DNA of 31,946 nucleotides, taken from an uncultured Collinsella sp. Lineage in GTDB: Bacteria > Actinomycetota > Coriobacteriia > Coriobacteriales > Coriobacteriaceae. This document shows, one piece after another, positions 1-7,948 of the stretch. The notes beneath the pieces were generated by a model. The model ran no database searches. It was given only the letters and a program-made list of their open reading frames with translations, and was not told the DNA's origin. The stretch is from the NCBI GenBank assembly GCA_937896835.1, contig CALBOJ010000036.1:1-31946 (forward strand). The letters are read 5' to 3'. A program made the translations under genes and the position numbers. Position 1 is the first letter of the stretch. Every line of letters starts with the position of its first letter.

Positions 1-72
1 CACTTAATGTGCTCTCCGTGCGAGCAGGACTGTAGAGCAGGAAACTTTACCCGCGGCCCCCGCCGGGAATAG

Positions 73-104
73 CAAAAGGGCGACCCCTGTCCGGAGTCGC
101 CCTT
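73..104 (-). terminator. Intrinsic terminator of pnp
   Basis: An inverted repeat with 9-bp arms (76-84 and 96-104, AAGGGCGAC/GTCGCCCTT) is followed, in the leftward direction, by a short T-rich run ending near 73. It begins 24 bp past the pnp stop codon. The remaining left edge (1-72) shows no gene or other signal I can support. Confidence 0.8.
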
Positions 105-127
105 GTTGAGCTGCTTATGTGTAGCTG

Positions 128-2374
128 TTACTCGGCATCGTGGTGACGGCGGGGCTTGCGGCCTCCGTTGTCGCCGGGACGGCGCGGACGGTCGCTGCGC
201 TCGGAGCGCTCGCGACGCGGACGCTCACGACGCTGAAAGTGCTCGCCGTCGCCCTCGGAGGCACCCTCGGCGCGAGCTGGGGCCTCGGGCTTATCCAGAC
301 GATCGAGCGAGATCTTGCCGCGATCGTCGACCTCGATGACGACGACCTTGACCTCGTCGCCCACGTTGAGGACGTCCTCGACCTTCTCCACGCGGCCCTT
401 GGCGACGCGGGAGATGTGCAGCAGGCCGTCCTTACCGGGCAGCAGGTTCACGAAGGCGCCGAAGGGCTGGATGGAGACCACGCGACCGGTGTACTCCTCG
501 CCCGGCTCGGGAACCTTGATGATGAGCTTGATGCGCTCGACAGCCTGGTCGACGGACTCGCCGGTGCCGCCGACAAAGACGGTGCCATCCTCCTGGATGT
601 CGACCGAAGCGCCGGTCTCGTCCTGGATACCACGGATGACCTTGCCGCCGGAACCGATAACGTCGCGGATCTTGTCGGTCGGGACCTGGATGGAAACGAT
701 GCGCGGGGCGGTGCTGCGCGTGGCGTGGCGCGGCTCGGGAATCACGTCGAGCATCTTCTGCAGGATGAAGGCGCGACCCTCCTTGGCCTGCTGCAGGGCG
801 CGGGCCAAGATGTCGAAGGTAAGACCGGTGGCCTTGTTGTCCATCTGCAGGGCGGTGATACCCTCGGTGGTGCCGGTGACCTTAAAGTCCATATCGCCCA
901 GGAAGTCCTCGAGACCCTGGATGTCGGACAGGACCACGGTCTTGCCCTCCTCCTGGATCAGGCCCATGGCGATACCGGAGACCGGGCGCTTAATGGGCAC
1001 GCCGCCGTCCATAAGGGCGAGCGTGGAGCCGCAGGTCGAGGCCATCGAAGAGGAGCCGTTGGACTCCATGACCTCGGAGACGACACGGATGGCGTAGGGG
1101 AACTCGTTCTCGTCGGGGAGCACCGGAAGCAGGGCGCGCTCGGCCAGGTTGCCATGGCCGATCTCGCGACGCTTGGGGCTGCCCATACGGCCGGTCTCGC
1201 CGGTGCAGAACGGCGGGAAGTTGTAGTGGTGCATGTAGCGCTTGCCCTCGGTGGGCTCGATGGTATCCAGACGCTGACCCTCGTTGAGCATGCCGAGCGA
1301 CAGGACGGAAAGCACCTGGGTCTGGCCACGCTGGAACAGGCCGGAGCCGTGAACGAGCGGGAGATAGTTGTCCTTCACCATGATGGGGCGAATCTCATCG
1401 GCGGCACGACCGTCGACGCGCTCGCCGGTCTCGACGACCATGGTACGCATGGCCTTCTTCTCGAGCTTCTTGAGCGCCACGGGGATCTCGCGCTCCCAAG
1501 CGGCCTGCTCCTCATCGGTGAACTCGGCGCGGATGGACTCCTTCAGAGCCTCGACCTTACCGATACGGGAGAGCTTGTCGGCGTCGCGAAGGGCGGCAGC
1601 CATCTCGTCGTAGTGGGCGAAGATGCGCTCCTGGACCTCCTCGACGGGCTGGTCAAGCGGGTACTCCTTCTTGACGATGGGGCCGTTGACCTGCTCCCAC
1701 TCGGCGACGAACTCGTCCTGGGCCTGGCAGAAGGCGGCAAGGGCCTCCTGGCCAAACTTCATGGCGGCGAGCATGTCGTCCTCGGAGATCTCCTCGGCGC
1801 CGGCCTCGACCATCGAGATGAAGTCGGCAGAGCCGCCCAGCTCCAGGTCCAGATCGGAGTTCTCGCGCTCCTCATAGGTGGGGTTGACGATAAACTCGCC
1901 GGTCTCCACGTTACGGCCGATACGCACGCAGGCAAGCGGGCCCTCGAAGGGCACGCCGCCGAGCGTCATGGCCAGGGAAGCGCCCATGACGTTGATGACG
2001 TCGAAGGGGTTGACCTGGTCGGCGACGAGCGAGGTGGCGACGATGTGGACCTCGTTGCGGAAGCCGTCCGGGAAGCTCGGGCGAATCGGGCGGTCAATCA
2101 TGCGCGCGGTGAGCGTGGCCTTCTCGCTGGGACGGCCCTCACGCTTGAGGTAACCACCCGGGATGCGGCCGGCTGCGTACATTTTCTCGTTGAAGTCGAC
2201 GGTCAGCGGGAAGAAGTCGTAGTTCTTGCGCTCCTTGGAGACGACCACGGTGTCGAGCATCGTGGTGTCGCCCTGCTTGACCAGGCAGGCGCCGGTGGCC
2301 TGCTTGGCAAGCTCGCCGGACTCAAAGGTGTAGGTCTTGCCGTACAGCTCAAAGGTCTTGGATACGAGTGTCAT
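128..2374 (-). CDS. pnp: Polyribonucleotide nucleotidyltransferase (PNPase)
   Basis: The 748-residue protein is a phosphorolytic 3'-5' exoribonuclease of mRNA decay, acting in the cytoplasm as a trimer. Two RNase PH-type halves fill residues 1 to about 550. A KH domain follows at about 558-620 with the GSGG loop, then an S1 domain at about 628-693. The last 34 residues are extremely basic (13 Arg and 1 Lys) and end in RRHHDAE. E. coli PNPase is about 711 residues, so the extra length is mainly this tail. The ATG at 2374 has an AGGAG Shine-Dalgarno sequence just upstream. The gene follows rpsO, the usual rpsO-pnp order, but a terminator separates the two. Its leader holds three hairpins (see 2389-2458). 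Identification is secure; a role for the tail in RNA binding is inference. Confidence 0.97.
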   Translation of the reverse strand: MTLVSKTFELYGKTYTFESGELAKQATGACLVKQGDTTMLDTVVVSKERKNYDFFPLTVDFNEKMYAAGRIPGGYLKREGRPSEKATLTARMIDRPIRPSFPDGFRNEVHIVATSLVADQVNPFDVINVMGASLAMTLGGVPFEGPLACVRIGRNVETGEFIVNPTYEERENSDLDLELGGSADFISMVEAGAEEISEDDMLAAMKFGQEALAAFCQAQDEFVAEWEQVNGPIVKKEYPLDQPVEEVQERIFAHYDEMAAALRDADKLSRIGKVEALKESIRAEFTDEEQAAWEREIPVALKKLEKKAMRTMVVETGERVDGRAADEIRPIMVKDNYLPLVHGSGLFQRGQTQVLSVLSLGMLNEGQRLDTIEPTEGKRYMHHYNFPPFCTGETGRMGSPKRREIGHGNLAERALLPVLPDENEFPYAIRVVSEVMESNGSSSMASTCGSTLALMDGGVPIKRPVSGIAMGLIQEEGKTVVLSDIQGLEDFLGDMDFKVTGTTEGITALQMDNKATGLTFDILARALQQAKEGRAFILQKMLDVIPEPRHATRSTAPRIVSIQVPTDKIRDVIGSGGKVIRGIQDETGASVDIQEDGTVFVGGTGESVDQAVERIKLIIKVPEPGEEYTGRVVSIQPFGAFVNLLPGKDGLLHISRVAKGRVEKVEDVLNVGDEVKVVVIEVDDRGKISLDRLDKPEAPARAEGASEGDGEHFQRRERPRRERSERSDRPRRPGDNGGRKPRRHHDAE

Positions 2375-2388
2375 TGTTCTCCTTTACC

Positions 2389-2458
2389 CCACAGGCCCCT
2401 TGCCTGCGGGCTTCTCATGTGACGCGGGCCCCCTGCCCCCGCCACGCTTCAGAGCGTG
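2389..2458 (-). promoter_or_regulatory. Structured 5' leader of pnp (three hairpins)
   Basis: Between the rpsO terminator and the pnp Shine-Dalgarno sequence there are three successive inverted repeats: a perfect CACGCT/AGCGTG stem with a 4-nt loop (2443-2458), a GC-rich GCGGG/CCCGC pair around 2424-2442, and an 8-position stem with one mismatch at 2389-2409 directly before the ribosome binding site. In E. coli the pnp leader folds into a stem processed by RNase III and used for PNPase autoregulation. A similar role here is inference. I could not identify a convincing promoter for pnp. Confidence 0.4.
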
Positions 2459-2476
2459 ATTGTTCGCGCCCTTACA

Positions 2477-2509
2477 CAAAAAGAGCGCCCCGCTGCGCAG
2501 GACGCTCTT
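2477..2509 (-). terminator. Terminator between rpsO and pnp
   Basis: Arms at 2481-2487 and 2503-2509 (AAGAGCG/CGCTCTT, extended by C-G pairs inside) are followed on the minus strand by TTTTTGTG. It sits 16 bp after the rpsO stop and probably limits read-through from rpsO into pnp. Confidence 0.8.
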
Positions 2510-2524
2510 AGCATGTACAAATCC

Positions 2525-2803
2525 TTACTGGATGTTGTCGCGGATGCCCAGAGCCTTGATGAGCTCACGGTACTCGACGATGTCGTTCTTCTTGATGTAG
2601 GAGAGAAGACGACGACGACGGCCGACGAGCATGAGCAGGCCACGACGAGTGTGGAAGTCCTTCTGGTGGGACTTCATGTGCTCGGTCAGCTCCTTGATGC
2701 GCTCGGACAGGATGGCGACCTGAACCTTGGGGTTGCCGGTGTCAACCGGGGTGTTACCGAACTGGGCAGTCAGCTCCGCCTTGCGCTCTTTGGAAACAGT
2801 CAT
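2525..2803 (-). CDS. rpsO: 30S ribosomal protein S15
   Basis: This 92-residue primary 16S rRNA-binding protein of the 30S platform is recognised by the stretch from HMKSHQKDFHTRRGL through RRRLLSYIKK to the C-terminus; the family is usually about 89 residues. The open frame extends upstream to 2899, but the start is placed at the ATG at 2803 (MTVSKERKAEL). That start has an AAAGGTG Shine-Dalgarno sequence 6 nt away and matches the family N-terminus. The gene appears to have its own promoter (2909-2938), a palindrome in the leader (2824-2839) and its own terminator, so it is probably monocistronic with partial read-through to pnp. Confidence 0.97.
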   Translation of the reverse strand: MTVSKERKAELTAQFGNTPVDTGNPKVQVAILSERIKELTEHMKSHQKDFHTRRGLLMLVGRRRRLLSYIKKNDIVEYRELIKALGIRDNIQ

Positions 2804-2823
2804 TGTTTCACCTTTCGTTTCTT

Positions 2824-2839
2824 GTCGCCCGCGGGCGAC
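2824..2839 (-). promoter_or_regulatory. Perfect 16-bp palindrome in rpsO leader
   Basis: GTCGCCCGCGGGCGAC lies 20 nt upstream of the rpsO start and just before its Shine-Dalgarno sequence. In RNA it would fold as a 6-bp GC stem with a CGCG loop. S15 represses its own translation through leader structures in several bacteria, so this is a candidate autoregulatory hairpin. That assignment is by position only. Confidence 0.4.
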
Positions 2840-2908
2840 GCGATTCGCCTCGGACTGGGAAGCCGCCGGTGGAGCGAGCATCCAAGGTCGAGGTACCAAC
2901 AGGTCGGT

Positions 2909-2938
2909 ATGTTACCACAAGCAGCCCGCGCCTGTGCA
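2909..2938 (-). promoter_or_regulatory. Putative rpsO promoter
   Basis: On the minus strand a -35 TGCACA (2933-2938) and an extended -10 TGG-TAACAT (-10 at 2909-2914) are 18 bp apart. The transcript would start near 2902 and have a leader of about 100 nt. The motif resembles the rpmB promoter P2 (CGCACA ... TGC-TATAGT). Confidence 0.45.
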
Positions 2939-2941
2939 TCA

Positions 2942-3691
2942 TCACCGACCCAACATGAATTCCATCGCACGGAGGCGCTGATCGGCGTGCGTCGCAGCCC
3001 AAACATGTGAAAGCCCCAACAAAAAGGCAGCGGTATGAGGGTCGACCCTCTCGGCCATAAGTGCATCGAAGGTCATGGACATAAGGGCGCGCAGCCACGC
3101 GACCTCACCGGTCGACACCAGCTCGGCACCCGGAACGCTCGACGCGCACGACCCGCACATGAGACCGCCCGCCCGGGGCGAAAAATACGACAGCATGGGG
3201 TCTCCGCACAGCACGCAGGCCGAAAAATCGGGTCGATAGCCAACGTGCGACAGCAGCTTAAAGACATATGCAGCCACGAGCAGGTCCATATGCGCCGCAT
3301 CGAGGCCGTCGCCCACCAGGGCAAGCGCGCGCTGTGTAATGGCAAAGGTAAACGGGTCCTCGGCGTCCTCGAACGAGCACACGCGCGCGACCTCGGCGAT
3401 CGCGCTTGCGGCGCAGGTCGTCTCGTAATCGGGCGCAGCGCCGAGCGGCGCCTCCATAAGCTCGGCCTGGGAAACCACGTCGAGCGACCGTCCATGCGCG
3501 AGCAGCATATCAACAGTACAGAACAGCTCGCAGCGCGCAGCCAGGCGCCCACCGGGTTTGCGGGCGCCCTTTGCCACGGCACGAACCTGCCGACCCCGCT
3601 CGTCAAGCATCGTCAGGATCAGGTCCGTCTCTTTGAGCTTCGTCTTGTCGAGGACGAGCACCTTCGTGCGATATGTCCGGGAACCTGCCAT
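2942..3691 (-). CDS. recO: DNA repair protein RecO
   Basis: RecO (249 residues) loads RecA at single-stranded gaps together with RecR (RecFOR pathway) in the cytoplasm. The N-terminal OB-fold begins YRTKVLVLDKTKLKETDLI. The helical C-terminal part carries a zinc-finger pattern, C159-x2-C162 and C179-x2-C182, typical of actinobacterial and Firmicutes RecO. The ATG at 3691 lies 15 bp after the era stop, and its Shine-Dalgarno sequence is weak (AAGGG at long spacing), suggesting coupling to era. The stop at 2942 leaves 138 bp before the rpsO start codon, so recO ends the long lepA-recO block. No terminator hairpin is obvious after it. Confidence 0.93.
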   Translation of the reverse strand: MAGSRTYRTKVLVLDKTKLKETDLILTMLDERGRQVRAVAKGARKPGGRLAARCELFCTVDMLLAHGRSLDVVSQAELMEAPLGAAPDYETTCAASAIAEVARVCSFEDAEDPFTFAITQRALALVGDGLDAAHMDLLVAAYVFKLLSHVGYRPDFSACVLCGDPMLSYFSPRAGGLMCGSCASSVPGAELVSTGEVAWLRALMSMTFDALMAERVDPHTAAFLLGLSHVWAATHADQRLRAMEFMLGR

Positions 3692-3706
3692 GCGCGCCGC
3701 GCGCCC

Positions 3707-4774
3707 TTAGTCCTCGGCGTTGTAACCAAAGCGGCGAATCTGGGCCTCATCGTCGCGCCAGCCAGCCTTGACCTTCACATCCAGCTCCAAAAAGACCTGC
3801 GTGCCAAAGATGCGCTCAAGATCGCGACGGGCGTCGATACCGATATGCTTGATCATCTCGCCGCCCTTGCCGATGATGATGCCCTTTTGGCCCTCGCGCT
3901 CGACATAAATGGTGGCATGCACGCGCAGCACCTTCTTGGTCTGCTCGAGCGCATCGCAGATCACGCCGACGGAGTGCGGAATCTCATCACGGGTGCGGCG
4001 CAAGACCTTCTCGCGCACAAACTCGGCAACGAGCGTCTCATCGGAAGCGTCGGTACCCATGTCCTCGGGGAACCAACGCGGACCCTCGGGCAAAAAGTGC
4101 GCAACGGTCTCGATGAAGGCGTCGACGTTGAAGTTCTTGACCGACGACGTCACGATCTCGTCGTCATAGTCCATCAGCTCATGGGCCGCCTTAAGCTGCT
4201 CCATAACCTGTGCGGGATCGGCCTCATCGGCCTTGGTAAGCACCAGGACCTTCTTGCAACGGGCGCTCTTGACGCGCTCGGCAACCCAGGCATCTCCCCT
4301 GCCGATAGACTTGGTGGCGTCAATCAAAAAAGCGACGACGTCGACATCATTCAGCTCGAACAGCGCGCTCTTATTGAGCTCGGAGCCCAGGCCGTCCTTG
4401 GGCTTGTGGATACCCGGGGTATCGACAAAGACCAGCTGGTAGCCGGGGCGGTTAACCACGGCGCGCATGCGGCGGCGGGTCGTCTGGGCGACCGGCGAGG
4501 TGATGGCGACCTTTTTACCATAACAGGCGTTGAGCAGCGTGGACTTGCCGGCGTTGGGACGACCGACCAGGGCAACGAAGCCGCTGCGGAAACCGGGCTC
4601 AACGTCGCCAAAGCCCATGGAGCCATCGTCCTCGTCGCACAGGGCGTCAAGCTCCTCGTCGCTCATGCCCTCAAACGGGTCAAACTCCTCAACCTCCTCG
4701 AACTCGTCGGCATCCACCGCGTCCCTGGACTCGTCGTCCAGGATCTCGTCGTTAGGCTGCATAGTGTCGGACAT
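3707..4774 (-). CDS. era: GTPase Era with acidic N-terminal extension
   Basis: Era binds the 3' end of 16S rRNA during 30S maturation. The 355-residue product has the G1 motif GRPNAGKST at 71-79, DTPG at 118-121, a G4 motif TKAD at 180-183 (many Era proteins have NKxD) and a C-terminal KH domain with IIGKGGEMIKHIG. E. coli Era is 301 residues. The difference is largely an N-terminal segment of about 60 residues with 26 Asp/Glu and only one Arg. The ATG at 4774 has AAAGGG upstream with suitable spacing, so the extension looks genuinely translated. The gene lies 12 bp downstream of dgkA and 15 bp upstream of recO. Core function is certain; the purpose of the acidic segment is unknown. Confidence 0.96.
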   Translation of the reverse strand: MSDTMQPNDEILDDESRDAVDADEFEEVEEFDPFEGMSDEELDALCDEDDGSMGFGDVEPGFRSGFVALVGRPNAGKSTLLNACYGKKVAITSPVAQTTRRRMRAVVNRPGYQLVFVDTPGIHKPKDGLGSELNKSALFELNDVDVVAFLIDATKSIGRGDAWVAERVKSARCKKVLVLTKADEADPAQVMEQLKAAHELMDYDDEIVTSSVKNFNVDAFIETVAHFLPEGPRWFPEDMGTDASDETLVAEFVREKVLRRTRDEIPHSVGVICDALEQTKKVLRVHATIYVEREGQKGIIIGKGGEMIKHIGIDARRDLERIFGTQVFLELDVKVKAGWRDDEAQIRRFGYNAED

Positions 4775-4786
4775 GGGAATCCCTTT

Positions 4787-5164
4787 CTAAATAAAGCCGA
4801 GCGCGTGGGCAAATACCAGCAAGCCCACAATCGCGGCGGTGATGGAAAGAACGTATACGGAGGCGGCGGCGATATCCTTCGCACGCTTTGCCAGCGGATG
4901 GAGCTCCTGGGTCGCCAGATCGACAATCGCCTCCATGGCGGTGTTGCAAAGCTCGCCGTGAATCACCAAGCCACAACAGATGATAACCATGCCCCACTCG
5001 GCAATGTCGAGCCCCACGATGCAGCCGGCAATGACGGTGCACACGCCCGCCACGAGCATGACCTTAATGTTGCGCTCGGTCTTGACGGCGGTGACGAAGC
5101 CCTCCAAAGCGTAGGAAAACGACTTTAAGAAGGACGGATGGTCCTTGTTCGATCCGGGAATCAT
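4787..5164 (-). CDS. dgkA: Diacylglycerol/undecaprenol kinase, integral membrane
   Basis: This is a 125-residue small membrane kinase of the DgkA family, which phosphorylates diacylglycerol or, in most Gram-positive relatives, undecaprenol for cell-wall lipid carrier recycling. The family signature ELCNTAMEAIVDL is present with E71, N74 and E78, followed by AKDIAAASVY. Three hydrophobic helices are visible at about 35-52, 56-72 and 100-123. The ATG at 5164 is preceded by AGGAG. It sits between ybeY (9 bp) and era (12 bp), the same neighbourhood as in Firmicutes, where the enzyme is an undecaprenol kinase. Sequence alone cannot decide the substrate. Confidence 0.9.
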   Translation of the reverse strand: MIPGSNKDHPSFLKSFSYALEGFVTAVKTERNIKVMLVAGVCTVIAGCIVGLDIAEWGMVIICCGLVIHGELCNTAMEAIVDLATQELHPLAKRAKDIAAASVYVLSITAAIVGLLVFAHALGFI

Positions 5165-5173
5165 AGACGGCTC

Positions 5174-5683
5174 CTAGTCGTGGGCGTGGTTGGTGATGGG
5201 GCCGACGTGGACCAGTTTGGGGTCCTCGCCGCGCTCGAGCGCCAGATCGCGCAGGATGGCGTCCTCGCGCGCCTCCATGACCTCGGCCTCGTCGTCCTCG
5301 ATATGGTCATACCCCAGCAGGTGCAGCATGCCATGAACGAGCATCAGGCGGCACTCATCGGCAGGGCTATTGCCAAAGCCGGGGGCCTGACGGGCAATGA
5401 CCTGCGGGGCCAAGATGATATCTCCGAGCTCGAGCGTCTCGTCGGCGGGAATATCCTCGTCAAAGGCCGAGTCGCATTCAAACGAGAGGACATCGGTGGA
5501 ACGGTCGATACCGCGCCACTCGTGGTTGAGCTCGTGCATCTCGTCCTCATCGACATACGAAAGGGAAATCTCGACTTCACGCTCAACGCCCTCGGCGGCA
5601 AGCACGACCTCGCAGATGTGCTCTACCTCTTGCGCGTCGAGCAGCGTATCGAGCTCGGCATCGTTGCTGATCAATACACTCAA
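5174..5683 (-). CDS. ybeY: rRNA maturation endoribonuclease YbeY
   Basis: YbeY is a zinc endoribonuclease of 16S rRNA processing and ribosome quality control. The 169-residue protein has the signature HGMLHLLGYDH at 117-127, whose three His residues bind zinc, and the family segment RSTDVLSFE at 61-69. Translation starts at TTG (5683). The phoH stop overlaps this start as TTGA, and the Shine-Dalgarno AAAGGAG lies 5 nt upstream inside phoH. No in-frame ATG gives a better N-terminus, since MSVLISNDAE is the natural beginning. Overlap with phoH and the 9-bp gap to dgkA indicate one mRNA. Confidence 0.95.
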   Translation of the reverse strand: MSVLISNDAELDTLLDAQEVEHICEVVLAAEGVEREVEISLSYVDEDEMHELNHEWRGIDRSTDVLSFECDSAFDEDIPADETLELGDIILAPQVIARQAPGFGNSPADECRLMLVHGMLHLLGYDHIEDDEAEVMEAREDAILRDLALERGEDPKLVHVGPITNHAHD

Positions 5684-6666
5684 CGGGACTCCTTTCGGTC
5701 GTGCACGCGTTTCTCGCGCACATCATCATAAGCATCGTACGCCTCGACGATACGCCCCACCAAAGCATGGCGCACCACGTCGGCACGCTCGAGGTGAGAA
5801 AATGCGACATCGTCGACACGGCCCAAAATCTGCTCGACGTCGGCAAGACCGCCGCGACGACCCACCAGGTCGCGCTGACTCAGGTCGCCAGTAATCACAA
5901 ACTTGGAGTTAAAGCCCAGGCGCGTCAGGAACATCTTCATCTGCTCGGGCGTGGTATTTTGCGCCTCATCGAGCACCACGAAGGCGTCGCTCAGCGTGCG
6001 GCCGCGCATGTAGGCAAGCGGGGCGATCTCGATCACGCCGCGCTCCATGAGCTCATCGGTGCGCTCGCGATCCATCATGTCAAAAAGGGCGTCGTAGAGC
6101 GGACGCATGTAAGGATCGATCTTTTCCTCAAGGGTACCGGGCAAAAAGCCCAGGTTCTCCCCCGCCTCGACAACCGGACGCGTCAAGATCAGACGGCCCA
6201 CCTCGTGACGCTTGAGCGCGGCAACGGCGAGCGCCATGGCCAGATAGGTCTTGCCGGTACCGGCAGGACCCAGGCCAAAAGTGATGGTATGCGAGCGGAT
6301 GGCATCCACATAGCGCTTTTGGCCGAGCGTTTTGGGGCGAATGGCACGGCCGCGATATGAAAGCAGCACATCATCGCGAAGCGACGTAGCCTCGTGCTCA
6401 CCGTCGCGCAAGACGGCCAGACAGCGAGAGACATCGTCGGCAGACAGCGTGCGTCCGGCAGCCGCCTCGCGAAAAGCATGCTCGAAAAAGCGCGCCACGA
6501 GCTCCACCTCGTCCGGATCACCGCTCACGGCGATACTGTCGCCACGGGCGACCACGTGAGCGCGAACCAAGCTCTCGAGCGCACGAAGGACGCCGTCGCC
6601 GGCGCCCAAAACGCGCGAGGGGTCAATACCCTCGGGAACGGTAAGTCTAATCTTCGAGGCTTCCAT
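5680..6666 (-). CDS. phoH: PhoH-like ATPase
   Basis: This is a PhoH/YbeZ-type P-loop NTPase (328 residues), commonly paired with YbeY in RNA metabolism; its exact substrate is not established. Walker A is GPAGTGKT at about 133-140 and the Walker B-type segment is VVLDEAQNTTPEQM. The open frame reaches 6750, but the ATG at 6666 (MEASKIRLTV) is chosen because it has GGGAGG at the right distance. The longer version would have no ribosome binding site and an atypical N-terminus. The start lies 20 bp inside the end of mtaB, and the stop overlaps the ybeY start, so all three are translationally linked. Confidence 0.94.
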   Translation of the reverse strand: MEASKIRLTVPEGIDPSRVLGAGDGVLRALESLVRAHVVARGDSIAVSGDPDEVELVARFFEHAFREAAAGRTLSADDVSRCLAVLRDGEHEATSLRDDVLLSYRGRAIRPKTLGQKRYVDAIRSHTITFGLGPAGTGKTYLAMALAVAALKRHEVGRLILTRPVVEAGENLGFLPGTLEEKIDPYMRPLYDALFDMMDRERTDELMERGVIEIAPLAYMRGRTLSDAFVVLDEAQNTTPEQMKMFLTRLGFNSKFVITGDLSQRDLVGRRGGLADVEQILGRVDDVAFSHLERADVVRHALVGRIVEAYDAYDDVREKRVHDRKESR

Positions 6667-7939
6667 GAACCTCCCTGTGTGCATGGACCAAGCCGGAATC
6701 ATCGACTCCGATGATAGCAACATCGAGCAGGCACGGGGCTGTGAGTCCACAGGTATCGTCTAGACGGGCATGATGGAACGAACCGAGCGTCAGGTTGTCG
6801 CCATACTCGAGCACGGCACGCTCGATGGTTCCCACGCGACGGCGAGCATCGGCAATGGCGAGCTCCTGCGCCGTGGCTCGCATACGACGGCTGCGCTCGG
6901 CCATAACCTCGGGCGGCACCTGATCGGGCATATCGGCCGCAAGCGTACCGGGACGCTTGCTGTAGCGGAACACGTGCATGCGCGAGAATCCCACGCGGCG
7001 GCACAGCGCCAGCGACTCCTCAAACTCCTCGTCCGTCTCGCCGGGGAAACCGACGATGACGTCACAAGAAAGTGACGCCTGCGGCAGATTGGTACGAATC
7101 ATGCGTACTGTGTCCTCAAAGGCCTCCGCACTATAGGGACGACCCATGCGATGCAGTGTCCTGGTGCACCCGGACTGCACGGGAAGATGCAAGAACGGCG
7201 CGATACGCTGCGGATAGCGCGCCATCACCTTAAGCAGGGACTCAGAGATATCCATGGGCTCAACCGAGGAAATGCGCACATGCGGAATAGAGGTGCGCTC
7301 CATGATCGCCTCGAGCAGCTCATCGATCTCGACGTGTTCATCAGTCGCGCTCTTGCCATCGTAGGCGCCCAGGTTCACACCCGTCAGCACCACCTCGGGC
7401 ACGCCGGCCTCCTGAGCCTCGCGAACTTGCTCGAGCACAGACTCGACCGGCACGGAGCGCTCGGGGCCGCGGGCCTTCCACACAATACAATAGGTGCAAC
7501 GATGGTTGCAGCCGTCCTGGATCTTCACGCCCAGACGCGAGCGACCGAGTGCGTCGACAACCTCACCGTCGCTGCAAGCGGGAACGTCATCGGACTCAAC
7601 GCCCAGCACCTCGCAGACGCGTTCGGCGACATCGATCTTGGACGGCTCGGCGATCACGCGGTCCGAAAGCTCCAGCAGCTCCTCGGGGTGCAGATTGACT
7701 ACGCATCCGGTCACGACCACATAAGGCTCGTTTTGATAGGCCAGCGCATGGCGGACGGCCTTACGGGTCTTGGCCTCGGCCTCGCCCGTAACGGCACAGG
7801 TGTTAATGACAATCAGCTCGGCATCCTGAGGCTCCACCATTGCAAAGCCCAGGCGCATAAGGTCGGCAGTGATACGGTCGGACTCAACCCGGTTGACACG
7901 GCAGCCGAGGTTGACGACGGAGATATGAGGTGCGAGCAC
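6647..7939 (-). CDS. mtaB: tRNA t6A37 methylthiotransferase, radical SAM (MtaB)
   Basis: A 430-residue methylthiotransferase. The N-terminal domain has the three conserved cysteines C13, C48 and C79 for the auxiliary cluster. The radical SAM motif CNHRCTYC gives C144, C148 and C151. MtaB converts t6A to ms2t6A at position 37 of ANN-decoding tRNAs. Assignment to MtaB rather than MiaB or RimO rests on the NLGCRVNRVESD start, overall length, and its place after dnaJ, where many Firmicutes and related genomes have mtaB. The gene starts with GTG (7939) with AAGGAG 7 nt upstream, overlapping the dnaJ stop codon. It overlaps phoH by 20 bp at its end. Confidence 0.92.
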   Translation of the reverse strand: MLAPHISVVNLGCRVNRVESDRITADLMRLGFAMVEPQDAELIVINTCAVTGEAEAKTRKAVRHALAYQNEPYVVVTGCVVNLHPEELLELSDRVIAEPSKIDVAERVCEVLGVESDDVPACSDGEVVDALGRSRLGVKIQDGCNHRCTYCIVWKARGPERSVPVESVLEQVREAQEAGVPEVVLTGVNLGAYDGKSATDEHVEIDELLEAIMERTSIPHVRISSVEPMDISESLLKVMARYPQRIAPFLHLPVQSGCTRTLHRMGRPYSAEAFEDTVRMIRTNLPQASLSCDVIVGFPGETDEEFEESLALCRRVGFSRMHVFRYSKRPGTLAADMPDQVPPEVMAERSRRMRATAQELAIADARRRVGTIERAVLEYGDNLTLGSFHHARLDDTCGLTAPCLLDVAIIGVDDSGLVHAHREVHGSLED

Positions 7940-7948
7940 GCGGGCTCC

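Noticed and set aside
140..2422. A 760-codon open frame opposite pnp
   Set aside because: It mirrors pnp codon structure in a GC-rich genome. Its translation is a repetitive L/G/D/H-rich sequence without any family motif and it has no ribosome binding site.
6647..7939. MiaB or RimO instead of MtaB
   Set aside because: The sequence start, length and context after dnaJ fit MtaB better; some residual uncertainty is reflected in the confidence.
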